NCBI GenBank assembly: GCA_913009205.1
Contig: CAJVYC010000008.1
Span: 31,531-95,530 of the forward strand
DNA: 64,000 bases
Direction of reading: 5' to 3'
From: an uncultured Fluviicola sp.
GTDB lineage: Bacteria; Bacteroidota; Bacteroidia; Flavobacteriales_D; Crocinitomicaceae
The position numbers and the translations under genes were made by a program. Shown in pieces: positions 36,590 to 46,597 of the stretch (positions within the stretch are counted from its first letter, which is position 1; each line of letters starts with the position of its first letter). Under the pieces are notes generated by a model, which saw only the letters and a list, made by a program, of their open reading frames with translations, did not search any database and was not told where the DNA came from.

Positions 36590-38416
36590 ATGAAAAAAAT
36601 ATTACTTACGATTCTAACCCTTGCAACTTGCGGTGCAGCTTATTCACAAGTTGTATGTGCTGGAGTTTCCCCCGCGGCAATTCAAGGAAATTACGACTAT
36701 GGTATTCAAGGTTCTTGCGGTCAATGGCCAGGTGAAACAGATGACGGAACATGGGGGGCATGGACTGGAGGTCTTGATTTTAACAATCCAGGTAACTTCG
36801 TTCAAGCAGAGCTTATGCTTGTTGAAGACGGAACATCGGGACTAAACCCACAAGGAAATCCTATCTCACAAGAAGGGTGTAACGCTCTTACAAATAACCT
36901 TACGGGTAAAATTGCTGTTATATACAGAAACACGTGTTGGTTCTCTTCAAAAGTATACTACGCTGAAGAAGCTGGAGCTGTTGCGGTAATAATAGTAAAC
37001 AGAGAAGCAGGTATAATTGGTATGTTGGGAAACACGGACATTATGAACGGACCACTTGGTATTGATTGTAACATCCCTGCTGTAATGATCGATATCACTG
37101 ACGGACAGGCTTTAGTCGCTGAAATGCAAAATGGACCTGTTGAAATGTTTATCGGTAACAAATTAGGAGCATTTTCAAACGACGTTGGTGCTGTTAAAGG
37201 AGAGTTCTTAGTTCCTGAATTCGGTGGAGATCTTGTTGACATTTTCGACGGATTCGAAGTGGGTCTTCAAGCATACAACTATGGGGCAAACGATCAGTCC
37301 TCTGTAACAATTCAAGCTACTATAGATGGTCCTGGTGGAAACGTTTACGACGAAACTGTTGTTCTGCCTACTATGCTTTCAGGTGACACAGCTTTTGTGT
37401 TCCCCGGAAACACATTGGAATTCCCAGCATTTGACCTTGGAGGACCAGGGAGCTATACTGCTGGTGATTACACACTAACATACGGTGTTGATCTTGGAGG
37501 CACTGATGATGCTAACTTCGACAACACTTACTCAGTAAACTTTTCTCTAAATAGTGACGTTATTTCTCGTTCTAGTATTGATGGTGCAAATTTGCCTGTT
37601 GCAAATGCTTACCCGAGCAACTCTGTTATAGAATATGAGGCTTGTACAATGATGCAAGAGCCGAACATGTCCTTATTAACAAATCAAAACAAAGGTGCGA
37701 CCGGAGCATACATTATTCCTCACACAGATACAAACATCAATAACTTGGCAGGAGCTGAAATTTTTGTGAACGCCTACCTATGGGACGATGCCTGGGTAGA
37801 TCTTGACGATATAAATTATCAATTCGATCCTGCAACAGCAGATGCATTCCAAAACTTAAACTTAATTGCTTTTGGTACACATTACCCAGGAGGAAATAGT
37901 GAAGTAGATGTGCCTGTATTTGTAGAGTTCAATGTGCCTATTTACTTGGCAGATAACCAACGTTATTTATTTTGTGCTCAAACCTTCCAACCAGATATTA
38001 TTTCGTTTGGGTATGATAACGGTATTGATCACGATGCAAACCAAGCTATTTTTAGACAGCCTGTTTCAACTGTTAAAACAGACAATGGAACGTTCACAGG
38101 CGGATGGGCAGGACTTTCAGCTCCTTCAATTGCTTTGCGTATAGAGGCAGGAATTGGGCTTGACGAAGTAAATGCTGTTCACGGAAGCGCATTCCCTAAC
38201 CCAACAACTGGTAAGGTTGCGGTTTCAATTGATGCAAGTGGAGACGCAACTTTAAAAGTTGTTGATATCACTGGTAAAGTTGCAATGAACGCCAAAATCA
38301 CCTTAGTTAATGGAGTGATTAAAGTTGACATGTCTTCTTTAGATGCTGGTGTTTACATCTTCAACGTTACCCTTAAGAACGGAAAAACGTCTCAGTTCAA
38401 TGTTGTAAAGAAGTAA
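36590..38416 (+). CDS. Secreted PA-domain protein with T9SS sorting domain, paralogue 1
   Basis: 608 residues from MKKILLTILTLATCGAAYSQ (signal peptide). The mature protein starts VVCAGVSPAAIQGNYDY. A protease-associated (PA) domain lies about 90-200: LTGKIAVIYRNTCWFSSK and AGAVAVIIVNRE. About 215-330 is a region with DGPGGNVYDETVVLPTMLSG, like a CARDB-type beta domain. About 345-510 is unknown. The end is a type A sorting domain, GSAFPNPTTGKVAVSID ... GKTSQFNVVKK. No protease domain is present, so likely a surface binding or structural protein. Two close paralogues follow at 41209 and 43128. Confidence 0.88.
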   Translation: MKKILLTILTLATCGAAYSQVVCAGVSPAAIQGNYDYGIQGSCGQWPGETDDGTWGAWTGGLDFNNPGNFVQAELMLVEDGTSGLNPQGNPISQEGCNALTNNLTGKIAVIYRNTCWFSSKVYYAEEAGAVAVIIVNREAGIIGMLGNTDIMNGPLGIDCNIPAVMIDITDGQALVAEMQNGPVEMFIGNKLGAFSNDVGAVKGEFLVPEFGGDLVDIFDGFEVGLQAYNYGANDQSSVTIQATIDGPGGNVYDETVVLPTMLSGDTAFVFPGNTLEFPAFDLGGPGSYTAGDYTLTYGVDLGGTDDANFDNTYSVNFSLNSDVISRSSIDGANLPVANAYPSNSVIEYEACTMMQEPNMSLLTNQNKGATGAYIIPHTDTNINNLAGAEIFVNAYLWDDAWVDLDDINYQFDPATADAFQNLNLIAFGTHYPGGNSEVDVPVFVEFNVPIYLADNQRYLFCAQTFQPDIISFGYDNGIDHDANQAIFRQPVSTVKTDNGTFTGGWAGLSAPSIALRIEAGIGLDEVNAVHGSAFPNPTTGKVAVSIDASGDATLKVVDITGKVAMNAKITLVNGVIKVDMSSLDAGVYIFNVTLKNGKTSQFNVVKK

Positions 38417-38477
38417 AAGAGAAAGTAACACTTTCGATCAGGAATTGTAAATGACTTACAAAGCCTGCATAAATATT

Positions 38478-38519
38478 GGAAAGCCTCTTCTAGTTTTATC
38501 CAGAAGAGGCTTTCTTTGT
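38478..38519 (+). terminator. Rho-independent terminator after PA-domain paralogue 1
   Basis: AAAGCCTCTTCT / AGAAGAGGCTTT around a 10-base loop, then TTCTTTG. The stem sequence is almost the same as at 44996. Confidence 0.85.
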
Positions 38520-38674
38520 TGAATAGAAACAGGAAACGTTTCTCAAATTAAACTGTGCTCAGGTTGTTCTGCCAATCTTTTATAAAATAATCTACTATAA
38601 ATCAGGCTATTAGGTGTTATGTTCGTTTTAACGCATTAAAATTCGTACTTTGTGGGTGCTAAAACTAAACGAAA

Positions 38675-41047
38675 ATGTTAAAACTCTCTCTCCAGTTGTT
38701 GGCGATACTATTGTTATCGACCACAGCGCACTCTCAATTAAACTTAAACTTTCTTGGTCAACTCCAATACGCAAACAATCGTGGAGATTGTAGCGACATT
38801 TGGGGCTATGTCGACGGTTCTGGAAACGAATACGCTATAGTTGGAAACTACACTGGAACTTCTATTGTAGATGTGTCAGACCCGGCAAATCCAGTTGAAG
38901 TATTTTATACTGCAGGTGACCAAACTATTTGGCGTGATATGAAAGTTTGGGGAACAACTGCTTATATTACCAACGAAGGTGGTGGTGGTCTTAAAATAAT
39001 TGACCTTAGTAATCTTCCTGGTGCACTTAATGCAGGAGATGTTTCTTATTATACTGGATCAACATATAATTTCACAACGGCACATAACATCTTTATGGAT
39101 GAAAATGGGCACGCCTATATTACAGGTGCCAATAGCGGTGTTGGTGGAGCGATTATATTAGATGTTGCTACTGATCAGTTAAACCCTATTGAATTGGGTC
39201 GATACGATGAGTTTTACTTTCATGACATTTTTGTTCGAGGAGATACTTTGTGGGGTGGGGCTATAAACGACGGTTTCTTTGCGGTTGGTGACATTTCCGA
39301 TCCTATGAATTGCACGACAATAGCAACACAACTAACTCCAACAACATTTAGTCACAATGTTTGGCTATCAGATGATGGTAACACGCTTTACACAACAGAT
39401 GAAGTTTCCGATGCTTACGTAGCTTCTTATGATGTAAGTAACATTGCAAACATTGTTGAGTTGGATAGGGTTCAATCAAGTCCAGGACAAGATGTTGTTC
39501 CTCACAACACATTCGTTGTTGGCGACTATCTTGTTACTTCTTATTATAGAGACGGTGTTGTTATTACTGATGCAACAAATCCTTCAAACTTAATTCAAGT
39601 TGGAAATTATGATACCTCTCCACTATCAGGAGACGGCTTTGATGGAGATTGGGGTGTTTACCCTTACTTGCCCTCGGGAAACCTTATAGTAAGTGATATT
39701 GATAATGGTTTGTTTATTCTCGGGCCTACTTACGCTCCTGGAGCTTATCTTGAAGGAAATGTTACAGATGCTGCAACGACAAACCCTATCGATAATGCAC
39801 TAATAGAAATTGCTACTACTGCATTAACTGACAACTCTAACGTTGCTGGTGATTACGCTTCGGGTGTTGGAACAGGAGGAGCATTCGATGTTACTTTCTC
39901 AAAACTTGGGTACATTTCACAAACGATCACAGGCGTTGTTCTTACAAACGGAAACACAACTATTGTTGATGTTGAGCTTGTTCCTCTAGTTACATTTACG
40001 CTACAGGGAATGGTTGAAGATGAAAATGGCAACCCAATTTCAAACGCAATGGTTGTTATAACGGACGCTCAATCTACAACAACAGTTGTAACTAACGGTA
40101 TTGGAGCATTTGATGTTTCAACGTTCCTTGAAGGTGCATATGATGTCTCGATTGGTTTATGGGGATACCACACTTTATGTCTTTCAAGCGAACAATTCAC
40201 AATAAATGGCGGGCCTTATGTTTATGTTATGGAAGAAGGCTATTCTGATATTTTTGAATTGGACTTGGGCTGGTCTGTTTCTGGCAATCCTGATTCAGGA
40301 GATTGGGAACGTGATGAGCCAAACGGAACAACGTACCAGGGTAGCGAGTCAAATCCAGAAGATGACTCTAACGATTGTGGAACGCTAGCTTATGTTACTG
40401 GAAACGACGGTGGAAACGCCGGGTCCGATGATGTTGATAATGGAACAACTGTTCTTACTTCACCAATATTTGACCTGTTGGCGTACACGGATCCTTATCT
40501 TTCATTTGAACGTTGGTTCTTTAATGAAGGTGGTTCAGGAACTCCAAATGACTCTTTGGTTGTTGATATTACAAATGGAACACAAACAGTTCGTCTTGAT
40601 TTTGCCGATTTCAATAGTCCTGACAATAGCTCATGGGCATACCGCGAATTCCGCGTAACCGATTATTTACCGACAACAGCTATTATGCAAATGAAAATTC
40701 GCGCTATGGATGTTCAAGGAGGACATCTATCTGAAGGTGGATTTGATAACTTCTTCGTTTGGGATTCACTTCCAAACAATATTGGTGTTGTTGAAATAAG
40801 CAATGACGCTTTAGTTAATGTTTACCCCGTGCCATTTACAAATGAAATCAACATTGTTTTGGATCAAGTATTCGAAAATGTACATGTTGAAGTTCTTGAA
40901 TTAAGCTCAGGAAAACAAATAGAGTCTAGAGACTTTACAGCTGTAGACAAGATTAAAATGGATAATAAATACGCAAAGGGAATGTATCTAATTCGCGTAT
41001 TTGAAGACGACAGGATTTTGACCACAAGACGGGTCGTGAAAATGTAA
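38675..41047 (+). CDS. Choice-of-anchor-B family secreted protein with T9SS sorting domain
   Basis: 790 residues. Signal peptide MLKLSLQLLAILLLSTTAHSQ. Residues about 25-355 form an LVIVD/beta-propeller-like domain typical of choice-of-anchor-B proteins (DIWGYVDGSGNEYAIVGNY, SIVDVSDPANPVEVFY). Two carboxypeptidase-regulatory-like domains follow (about 360-540; TLQGMVEDENGNPISNAMVV), then a MAM/jelly-roll-like part with DWERDEPNGT. The type A sorting domain begins VNVYPVPFTNEINIVL and ends RILTTRRVVKM. Surface protein; function unknown. Its own terminator follows. Confidence 0.87.
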   Translation: MLKLSLQLLAILLLSTTAHSQLNLNFLGQLQYANNRGDCSDIWGYVDGSGNEYAIVGNYTGTSIVDVSDPANPVEVFYTAGDQTIWRDMKVWGTTAYITNEGGGGLKIIDLSNLPGALNAGDVSYYTGSTYNFTTAHNIFMDENGHAYITGANSGVGGAIILDVATDQLNPIELGRYDEFYFHDIFVRGDTLWGGAINDGFFAVGDISDPMNCTTIATQLTPTTFSHNVWLSDDGNTLYTTDEVSDAYVASYDVSNIANIVELDRVQSSPGQDVVPHNTFVVGDYLVTSYYRDGVVITDATNPSNLIQVGNYDTSPLSGDGFDGDWGVYPYLPSGNLIVSDIDNGLFILGPTYAPGAYLEGNVTDAATTNPIDNALIEIATTALTDNSNVAGDYASGVGTGGAFDVTFSKLGYISQTITGVVLTNGNTTIVDVELVPLVTFTLQGMVEDENGNPISNAMVVITDAQSTTTVVTNGIGAFDVSTFLEGAYDVSIGLWGYHTLCLSSEQFTINGGPYVYVMEEGYSDIFELDLGWSVSGNPDSGDWERDEPNGTTYQGSESNPEDDSNDCGTLAYVTGNDGGNAGSDDVDNGTTVLTSPIFDLLAYTDPYLSFERWFFNEGGSGTPNDSLVVDITNGTQTVRLDFADFNSPDNSSWAYREFRVTDYLPTTAIMQMKIRAMDVQGGHLSEGGFDNFFVWDSLPNNIGVVEISNDALVNVYPVPFTNEINIVLDQVFENVHVEVLELSSGKQIESRDFTAVDKIKMDNKYAKGMYLIRVFEDDRILTTRRVVKM

Positions 41048-41069
41048 GAGCTGACCAAGCCGATTATAT

Positions 41070-41106
41070 GACCTGTCTCAGCTTCGCTAGGACAGGTCTT
41101 TTTTTG
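41070..41106 (+). terminator. Rho-independent terminator after choice-of-anchor-B gene
   Basis: GACCTGTC / GACAGGTC stem followed by T7. Confidence 0.88.
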
Positions 41107-41208
41107 TTTTATAAATTGCCGGTACTGGTATTCAATCACCTTATTCCCAGCCTATATAACACTTTCAATTTATTAAATTGTATCTTAGCAATTCTTAAAA
41201 AAATTCTT

Positions 41209-43002
41209 ATGAAAAAAATTTTACTATCACTTACTTTAATTGCGTCTGCTTTTGCGTCGCAAGCACAAGTTGTTGTTGCCGGGGTAAGCCCGGCCTCTGT
41301 GCAGGGAAATTACGATTATACTGCTCAAGCTTCTTGTGGTGCTTGGCCGGGCGAAACAGACGATGGAACCTGGGGTTATGTTCTAGATTTCAATGTTCCC
41401 GGAACCTATATTCAAGATACTCTAATGTTTGTTGATGATGGTAGTCTAGGTTTAAACATTCAAGGTAATCCAGTATCAGCAGAGGGTTGTGATTCGTTAA
41501 TTAACGACCTTACAGGTAAGATTGCCGTAATCTACAGAAACACCTGTAACTTTACGTCTAAAATTCTTAACGCACAAAACGCCGGTGCTGTAGGGGTGAT
41601 TATTATTAATCGTGAAAATGCACTCCTTGGAATGTTAGGTGATGCCATTGAAGGAATTCTATGTACAATTCCCGCCGTGTTTATTTCAAACGTCGATGGT
41701 GCAATCATAACTAGTGCAATGGCTGTAGGCCCTGTTGAAATGTTGATTGGTAATAAGCAAGGAGCATTCACTAACGATGTTGGTGCAGTTAAAGGTGAAT
41801 TCTTAGTTTCTCCATTTGGAGGCGCTAACAATCAAGTTTATGATGGTTTTACTCCTGGTATTCAGGTGTACAACTTCGGTTCAGCTGACCAAACAGACGT
41901 TATAATTAATGCTAAAATTGACGGTCCTGGTGGAAATGTTTATGCTGACTCTGTTGGTCCTTTAGCTATGCTTTCAGGAGATACTATTTCTGTTTTCCCT
42001 GGAAACACGGATGAATTTATTGCTTGGCAATTGGGGGTTGGAAACTATACAGATGGTGACTATACATTAACGTATACTGTTTCTATGACGGGTTTAACAG
42101 ATGATTCTGATTTTGATAACGTTTACACGTCTGATTTCAAAATTCAATCAGATCAAGTTTCTCTGTCTCGTCTTGATGGAGCAGACATGCCAATTGCATC
42201 GAACTACCCAACGAACTCGACGACAGAATATCAATCATGTATGACATTCCAAAATGCTAATGCAAGTGCTTTAGCTATTGAAGGTGTCTATTTTGTGCCT
42301 CATACTGATACTGCTTTAAATGAATTAGCTGGAGCTGAAATTTTTATTAATGCATACCAATGGGATGATGCTTGGGTTGATCTTGATGATCCTGCTTACC
42401 AATTTGACCCTGCAACAAACGATGCGTTTCAAAACTTGAACTTAATTACTTTCGGTACGCATTACCCATCTTCTAATGATGACGTTGATGATGTAGCTTT
42501 CGCTGGTTTTGACACTCCATTCCAAATGAATGATAACACTAGATACTTATTTTGTCTTCAAACGTTTGAGTCAGCTACAATCTCTTTCGGGTACGACGGA
42601 AACATTGACTATGATGGAAATGAAGGAATTATTCGTCAGCCAGTTGCGCCTGTCCATGTAGATGGAATGTGGTACGCTGCAGGTTGGGCTGGATCTTCAG
42701 CTGCTTCTATAGCTCTTAAAACATTCGATCCAGCTGCAATTGGATTAGGAGAGGATGAATTGATTGAAGGAAGTGCATTCCCTAATCCGGCAACGGATAA
42801 GGTTACTGTTTCAATTGACGCCAACGGTGTTGCTTCTTTACAAGTGGTTGATCTTACTGGAAAAGTTGCGATGAATTCTTCTATCACTTTAGTGAATGGT
42901 TCTGCTGACATTGATATGTCTTCTTTAGAGTCTGGAGTTTATGTGTTCAGTGTTACTCTTGAAAACGGACAGGCTTCGCAGTTCAACGTGGTTAAAAAAT
43001 AA
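41209..43002 (+). CDS. Secreted PA-domain protein with T9SS sorting domain, paralogue 2
   Basis: 597 residues from MKKILLSLTLIASAFASQAQ; frames further upstream include the preceding terminator and are not real. Same architecture as the gene at 36590: PA domain (LTGKIAVIYRNTCNFTSK), DGPGGNVYADSVGPLAMLSG region, a QWDDAWVDLDDPAYQFDP segment and a type A sorting domain GSAFPNPATDKVTVSIDANG. Closest to paralogue 3, with which it shares most of the second half. Confidence 0.88.
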   Translation: MKKILLSLTLIASAFASQAQVVVAGVSPASVQGNYDYTAQASCGAWPGETDDGTWGYVLDFNVPGTYIQDTLMFVDDGSLGLNIQGNPVSAEGCDSLINDLTGKIAVIYRNTCNFTSKILNAQNAGAVGVIIINRENALLGMLGDAIEGILCTIPAVFISNVDGAIITSAMAVGPVEMLIGNKQGAFTNDVGAVKGEFLVSPFGGANNQVYDGFTPGIQVYNFGSADQTDVIINAKIDGPGGNVYADSVGPLAMLSGDTISVFPGNTDEFIAWQLGVGNYTDGDYTLTYTVSMTGLTDDSDFDNVYTSDFKIQSDQVSLSRLDGADMPIASNYPTNSTTEYQSCMTFQNANASALAIEGVYFVPHTDTALNELAGAEIFINAYQWDDAWVDLDDPAYQFDPATNDAFQNLNLITFGTHYPSSNDDVDDVAFAGFDTPFQMNDNTRYLFCLQTFESATISFGYDGNIDYDGNEGIIRQPVAPVHVDGMWYAAGWAGSSAASIALKTFDPAAIGLGEDELIEGSAFPNPATDKVTVSIDANGVASLQVVDLTGKVAMNSSITLVNGSADIDMSSLESGVYVFSVTLENGQASQFNVVKK

Positions 43003-43050
43003 GCACGAGCTAGAGTCCAAATTGGCACTCTAAACTTTATTATACCTAAA

Positions 43051-43079
43051 GGGTCTTGAGAAATCAAGACCCTTTTTTT
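43051..43079 (+). terminator. Rho-independent terminator after PA-domain paralogue 2
   Basis: GGGTCTTGA, loop GAAA, TCAAGACCC, then T7. Confidence 0.93.
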
Positions 43080-43127
43080 GTTGGTCAATCATTTTTAGTT
43101 TACCTTAGTAAGTCTAAAATTAAATTT

Positions 43128-44930
43128 ATGAAAAAAATATTACTTACACTTACTGTGTTTGCAGCTGGTTTCATGGCGCATTCACAGGTGGTTTGTTCAG
43201 GTGTTTCGCCTGCTACAATCCAAGGAAATTACACCTTCGAGTGGTGTGACCCTGCAGGACTTGATTGGTCTTCGCCAGACTTTTTAGTAGCTGGAACTTT
43301 CGTTGAAGATACTTTAATGTGGTCTGAAGATTCAGGCACAGGTATAAACCCACAAGGGAACCCAGTATCTCAAGAAGGATGTAGCCCTCCTCAAATTGTT
43401 GATTTAACAGGGAAAATAGCAATGATTTACAGAAATACTTGTGAGTTTGGTGCTAAAGCTTTAGCTGCTGAAAATGCTGGAGCAGTTGCTGTTATTATCG
43501 TTAACCGTGACAACGAAGTAGTTGGAATGGGTGGTGGTGCTGATGGTGTGTCAGTAACAATTCCGGTTGTTATGCTTTCAAGTGTTGATGGAGCCGCTCT
43601 TGCAGCTGAAATGTTAAATGGGCCAGTTGTTATGTTACTAGGTAACAAGGTTGGTGCATATCCAAATGATGTTGGTGCAAACAATGGTGAAATGTTGATT
43701 TCTCCATACGCTGGTGCAAATAGCCTCCAGTATGACGGGTTCACACCTGGTATTCAAGTTTACAACTTTGGTTCTGTCGATCAAGCGAACGTTACAGTTA
43801 ACGCTAAGATCGATGGTCCTGGTGGAAACGTTTACGATGAAACTGTTGGACCTTTGAGTATGTTGTCTACTGATACTCTTTCTGTTTTCCCTGGAAACCC
43901 TGATGAGTTTATTCCTTGGCAATTAGGTGTGGGCGGTTATGCAAACGGATTGTATACATTGACTTACACTGTAGATATGGGAATCGCTGATGATTCTGAT
44001 TTCGATAACGTATTGACTTCTACTTTCTCTATTACTGATGGAACAAATACTCCAACTGCTAACCCAGGAAGTATGAGTGGTATTTTAGCTTTATCAAACG
44101 TTGATGTTAACGGTATGCCAATTTCTAACACTAGTCCAAGTAACTCAACTACTGAATATCAATCTTGTATTATGATTCAAGAGCCTAATGCTTCTGTAAT
44201 GGCTGTTGCGGGCATGTATTTCGTGCCTCACACTGATACTTCTGTAAATGATTTAGCTGGGGCTGAAATTTTCGCTAACGCTTACCAATGGGATGATGCT
44301 TGGGTTGACCTTGATGATCCTGCTTACCAATTCAGTCCAACTACAAATGATGCGTTCCAAAACTTGAACTTAATCACTTTCGGAACTCACTACCCGGCGT
44401 CTAATGATGATGTTGATGATGTAGCTTACGTTAAGTTCACAACTCCATTCCAATTGAATGATGGTGCTAGATACTTGTTCTGTCTTCAAACTTTTGAGTC
44501 TGCAACTATCTCATTTGGATATGATGGAGCACTTAACTATGATGGAAACGAAGGTATCTTACGTCAGCCTACTGCGCCAGTTCATGTTGATGGATCATGG
44601 TATACGGGTGGATGGGCTGGTGTTTCTTCACCTGCTATCTCTCTTCATACTTTCAATCCGGCTGCAATTGGACTAGGAGAAGTTGATGTGGTTGATGGAA
44701 ATGCATTCCCTAACCCTGCAACTGATAAGGTTACTGTTTCAATTGACGCTAACGGAGACGCTACTTTAGAAGTGGTTAATATCGCTGGTAAAGTTGCAAT
44801 GAACAACACTATTACTTTAGTAAGCGGTTCTGCTGATGTTGATATGTCTTCTTTAGAGTCTGGAGTTTATATATTCAACGTTACTCTTGAAAACGGTCAG
44901 ACTTCACAGTTCAACGTTATTAAAAACTAA
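43128..44930 (+). CDS. Secreted PA-domain protein with T9SS sorting domain, paralogue 3
   Basis: 600 residues from MKKILLTLTVFAAGFMAHSQ. Third copy of the family. It lacks the SCGAWPGETDDGTWG segment near the N-terminus that paralogues 1 and 2 share, having EWCDPAGLDWSSPDF instead, and has a short insert TDGTNTPTANPGSMSG before the LSNVDVNGMPIS segment. PA-domain, DGPGGNVYDETVGPLSMLS and sorting domain (GNAFPNPATDKVTVSIDANG) are conserved. Followed by a terminator. Confidence 0.88.
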   Translation: MKKILLTLTVFAAGFMAHSQVVCSGVSPATIQGNYTFEWCDPAGLDWSSPDFLVAGTFVEDTLMWSEDSGTGINPQGNPVSQEGCSPPQIVDLTGKIAMIYRNTCEFGAKALAAENAGAVAVIIVNRDNEVVGMGGGADGVSVTIPVVMLSSVDGAALAAEMLNGPVVMLLGNKVGAYPNDVGANNGEMLISPYAGANSLQYDGFTPGIQVYNFGSVDQANVTVNAKIDGPGGNVYDETVGPLSMLSTDTLSVFPGNPDEFIPWQLGVGGYANGLYTLTYTVDMGIADDSDFDNVLTSTFSITDGTNTPTANPGSMSGILALSNVDVNGMPISNTSPSNSTTEYQSCIMIQEPNASVMAVAGMYFVPHTDTSVNDLAGAEIFANAYQWDDAWVDLDDPAYQFSPTTNDAFQNLNLITFGTHYPASNDDVDDVAYVKFTTPFQLNDGARYLFCLQTFESATISFGYDGALNYDGNEGILRQPTAPVHVDGSWYTGGWAGVSSPAISLHTFNPAAIGLGEVDVVDGNAFPNPATDKVTVSIDANGDATLEVVNIAGKVAMNNTITLVSGSADVDMSSLESGVYIFNVTLENGQTSQFNVIKN

Positions 44931-44995
44931 AAGCAAGCCCCGTCTAAAATTTACAGGTGTTAAAGGAAGGCAAAAGCCAACCTGCTTAATAATTG

Positions 44996-45032
44996 AAAGC
45001 CTCTTCTGGACAAGCCTGGAAGAGGCTTTTTT
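44996..45032 (+). terminator. Rho-independent terminator after PA-domain paralogue 3
   Basis: AAAGCCTCTTC / GAAGAGGCTTT stem around a 12-base loop, T6. Same stem as at 38478. Confidence 0.9.
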
Positions 45033-45278
45033 ATGGCTTAGAAGTTGGTCTTGCTATAAATTGCTTGTCCGATCTCAATAACATCATGGCAACATTTATA
45101 GCCTTCTAAGTGTAAGCACAAAAAAGCGACACCCAATACGCCTCGCAAAAAAGACGCCGCTCAATCAAACTCTGAATGTATCCACAAAACGAAAGTCGAC
45201 AACAAATAAAAGCCACTTCGATAATCGAAGCGGCCATTCTTAGTTAAGTAAAGCTTACTAGTCTCCTTAGTCGTTGTC
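45033..45278. other. Intergenic region between convergent genes
   Basis: No gene seen. It holds the terminator of the minus-strand barrel gene near its right end. Confidence 0.5.
45212..45234 (-). terminator. Rho-independent terminator of the barrel gene
   Basis: On the minus strand GCCGCTTCGA, loop TTA, TCGAAGTGGC then TTTTATTT. Confidence 0.8.
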
Positions 45279-46163
45279 TTAAAAGTTCAACGATAATCCG
45301 AATATTAGTGGGTAAACCTCTACCGTTTTTTCTGATTCGAACAAGGGCAAAAGGCTATAATTAGCAAATATACCAAATGATCCATACCCCACTCTAAGTG
45401 CAGCATCCAATTTGAAAGGGTTCAAAGAATACGTTCCTTTTTCTCTTTCTTCGAACTCCTTACCATCAGCGAGCTCTCCATTTCTTTTAATCTTAGAAGT
45501 CATTCTTACTCCTCCGACAACTCCAGCAGCCAAATAAAAGTTCTTGTCTGAGTTTGTGCTTATGTTGAACTCCAACAATAACGGAATCGTTAAATAAGAC
45601 GCTTTAAGCTTATTTTTTGAGTACGTGTTCACGGTATCAACAGCTGCAAACAAAGAGTCGGTAGAAGAGTTAATAATGTAGCCGTCACGGAAAGCAACTG
45701 ACGTAAAGCTAAACCCTAATCCTATTGTTAAACCAACGAAGGGAGTTCCAAAGTTAAACTTATGTTCCAAAAGGTTCAAATTCCAAACTGTAGATCTTGC
45801 TGGATCGTTCTTCCAGTAGGGTGTTGTGGCAAAGTCTGTGTTAAAATTTTCATTCATTAGCACTGTAAACCCAAGGTCAACACCTGCCCAATGCGCGTCC
45901 GATTTGCTTTTTCTTTTTGGCGATTCATCCTCAGAATCATCCTCAGAATCTAGGTCAAAGTCTTCGTTGGGGTGGGTAATGATAATAATCTCCTTATTAC
46001 CAACTTTCATTTTAGTTGTGTCAGGCTCGCCTTCTCCTTCTTCAATGATTGTGATTTGTCCCTCAGTAATAATTACCTCTCCTTCTTGAACCTTTTCTTC
46101 TACTTGTGAGAAAACTGGTGCCGCAAATAACATTGCTACTATTGTTGTATTTAATTTATTCAT
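45279..46163 (-). CDS. Predicted outer-membrane beta-barrel protein with acidic N-terminal region
   Basis: 294 residues. Signal peptide MNKLNTTIVAMLFAAPVFSQ. Residues about 20-85 are very acidic (EEGEGEPDTTKMKVG, DFDLDSEDDSEDES), then a PorT-like barrel (AHWAGVDLGFTVLMNENFN, FVGLTIGLGFSFTSVAF, YLTIPLLLEF, FYLAAGVVGGVRM) ending VYPLIFGLSLNF with a terminal Phe. Likely an outer-membrane protein. Monocistronic, terminator follows. Confidence 0.8.
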   Translation of the reverse strand: MNKLNTTIVAMLFAAPVFSQVEEKVQEGEVIITEGQITIIEEGEGEPDTTKMKVGNKEIIIITHPNEDFDLDSEDDSEDESPKRKSKSDAHWAGVDLGFTVLMNENFNTDFATTPYWKNDPARSTVWNLNLLEHKFNFGTPFVGLTIGLGFSFTSVAFRDGYIINSSTDSLFAAVDTVNTYSKNKLKASYLTIPLLLEFNISTNSDKNFYLAAGVVGGVRMTSKIKRNGELADGKEFEEREKGTYSLNPFKLDAALRVGYGSFGIFANYSLLPLFESEKTVEVYPLIFGLSLNF

Positions 46164-46222
46164 AGCTCATTTGGTTTCTGTTTGTAAGTATGACCCGCAA
46201 GTATTCTAAAAATTACAATCGC

Positions 46223-46597
46223 CTACCAATTTTCTAAAAACCCATCTAAATCTCGACGGTCTTTTTTCGTTGGCTTACCCGTGCCGTGCTCTCTGTAGGT
46301 GCTTTGACTAAGTCTGTATAATCTCAGCCTCTCAAACTCTTCTTCAGGTGTAATGTCAACTATATAATCTTGAACAAGCTTGGCTCCGATCCTTTTATTC
46401 AACAGTTGAATAACTCGAAAGGTGAACTTCGCGGAATGTTTTATTATCTGAATTTCATCGCCCAACCTGACCTCCTTGGACGGTTTTACAAGGTCGTTGT
46501 TTAGCCTCACTTTTCCACTTGCTATGGCGTCTGCCGATTTAGAGCGTGTTTTTGCCAAACGAACACTCCAAACATATTTATCAAGCCTACAAGCCAT
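46223..46597 (-). CDS. S4-domain RNA-binding protein (Hsp15-like)
   Basis: 124 residues. The S4 domain covers about 1-65: MACRLDKYVWSVRLAKTRSK, then ADAIASGKVRLNNDLVKPSK. The C-terminal tail is basic (TGKPTKKDRRDLDGF). Hsp15 in E. coli binds stalled 50S subunits carrying nascent chain; a similar role is inferred. Its start overlaps by 11 bp the end of the MmcQ/YjbR gene. Confidence 0.88.
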   Translation of the reverse strand: MACRLDKYVWSVRLAKTRSKSADAIASGKVRLNNDLVKPSKEVRLGDEIQIIKHSAKFTFRVIQLLNKRIGAKLVQDYIVDITPEEEFERLRLYRLSQSTYREHGTGKPTKKDRRDLDGFLENW

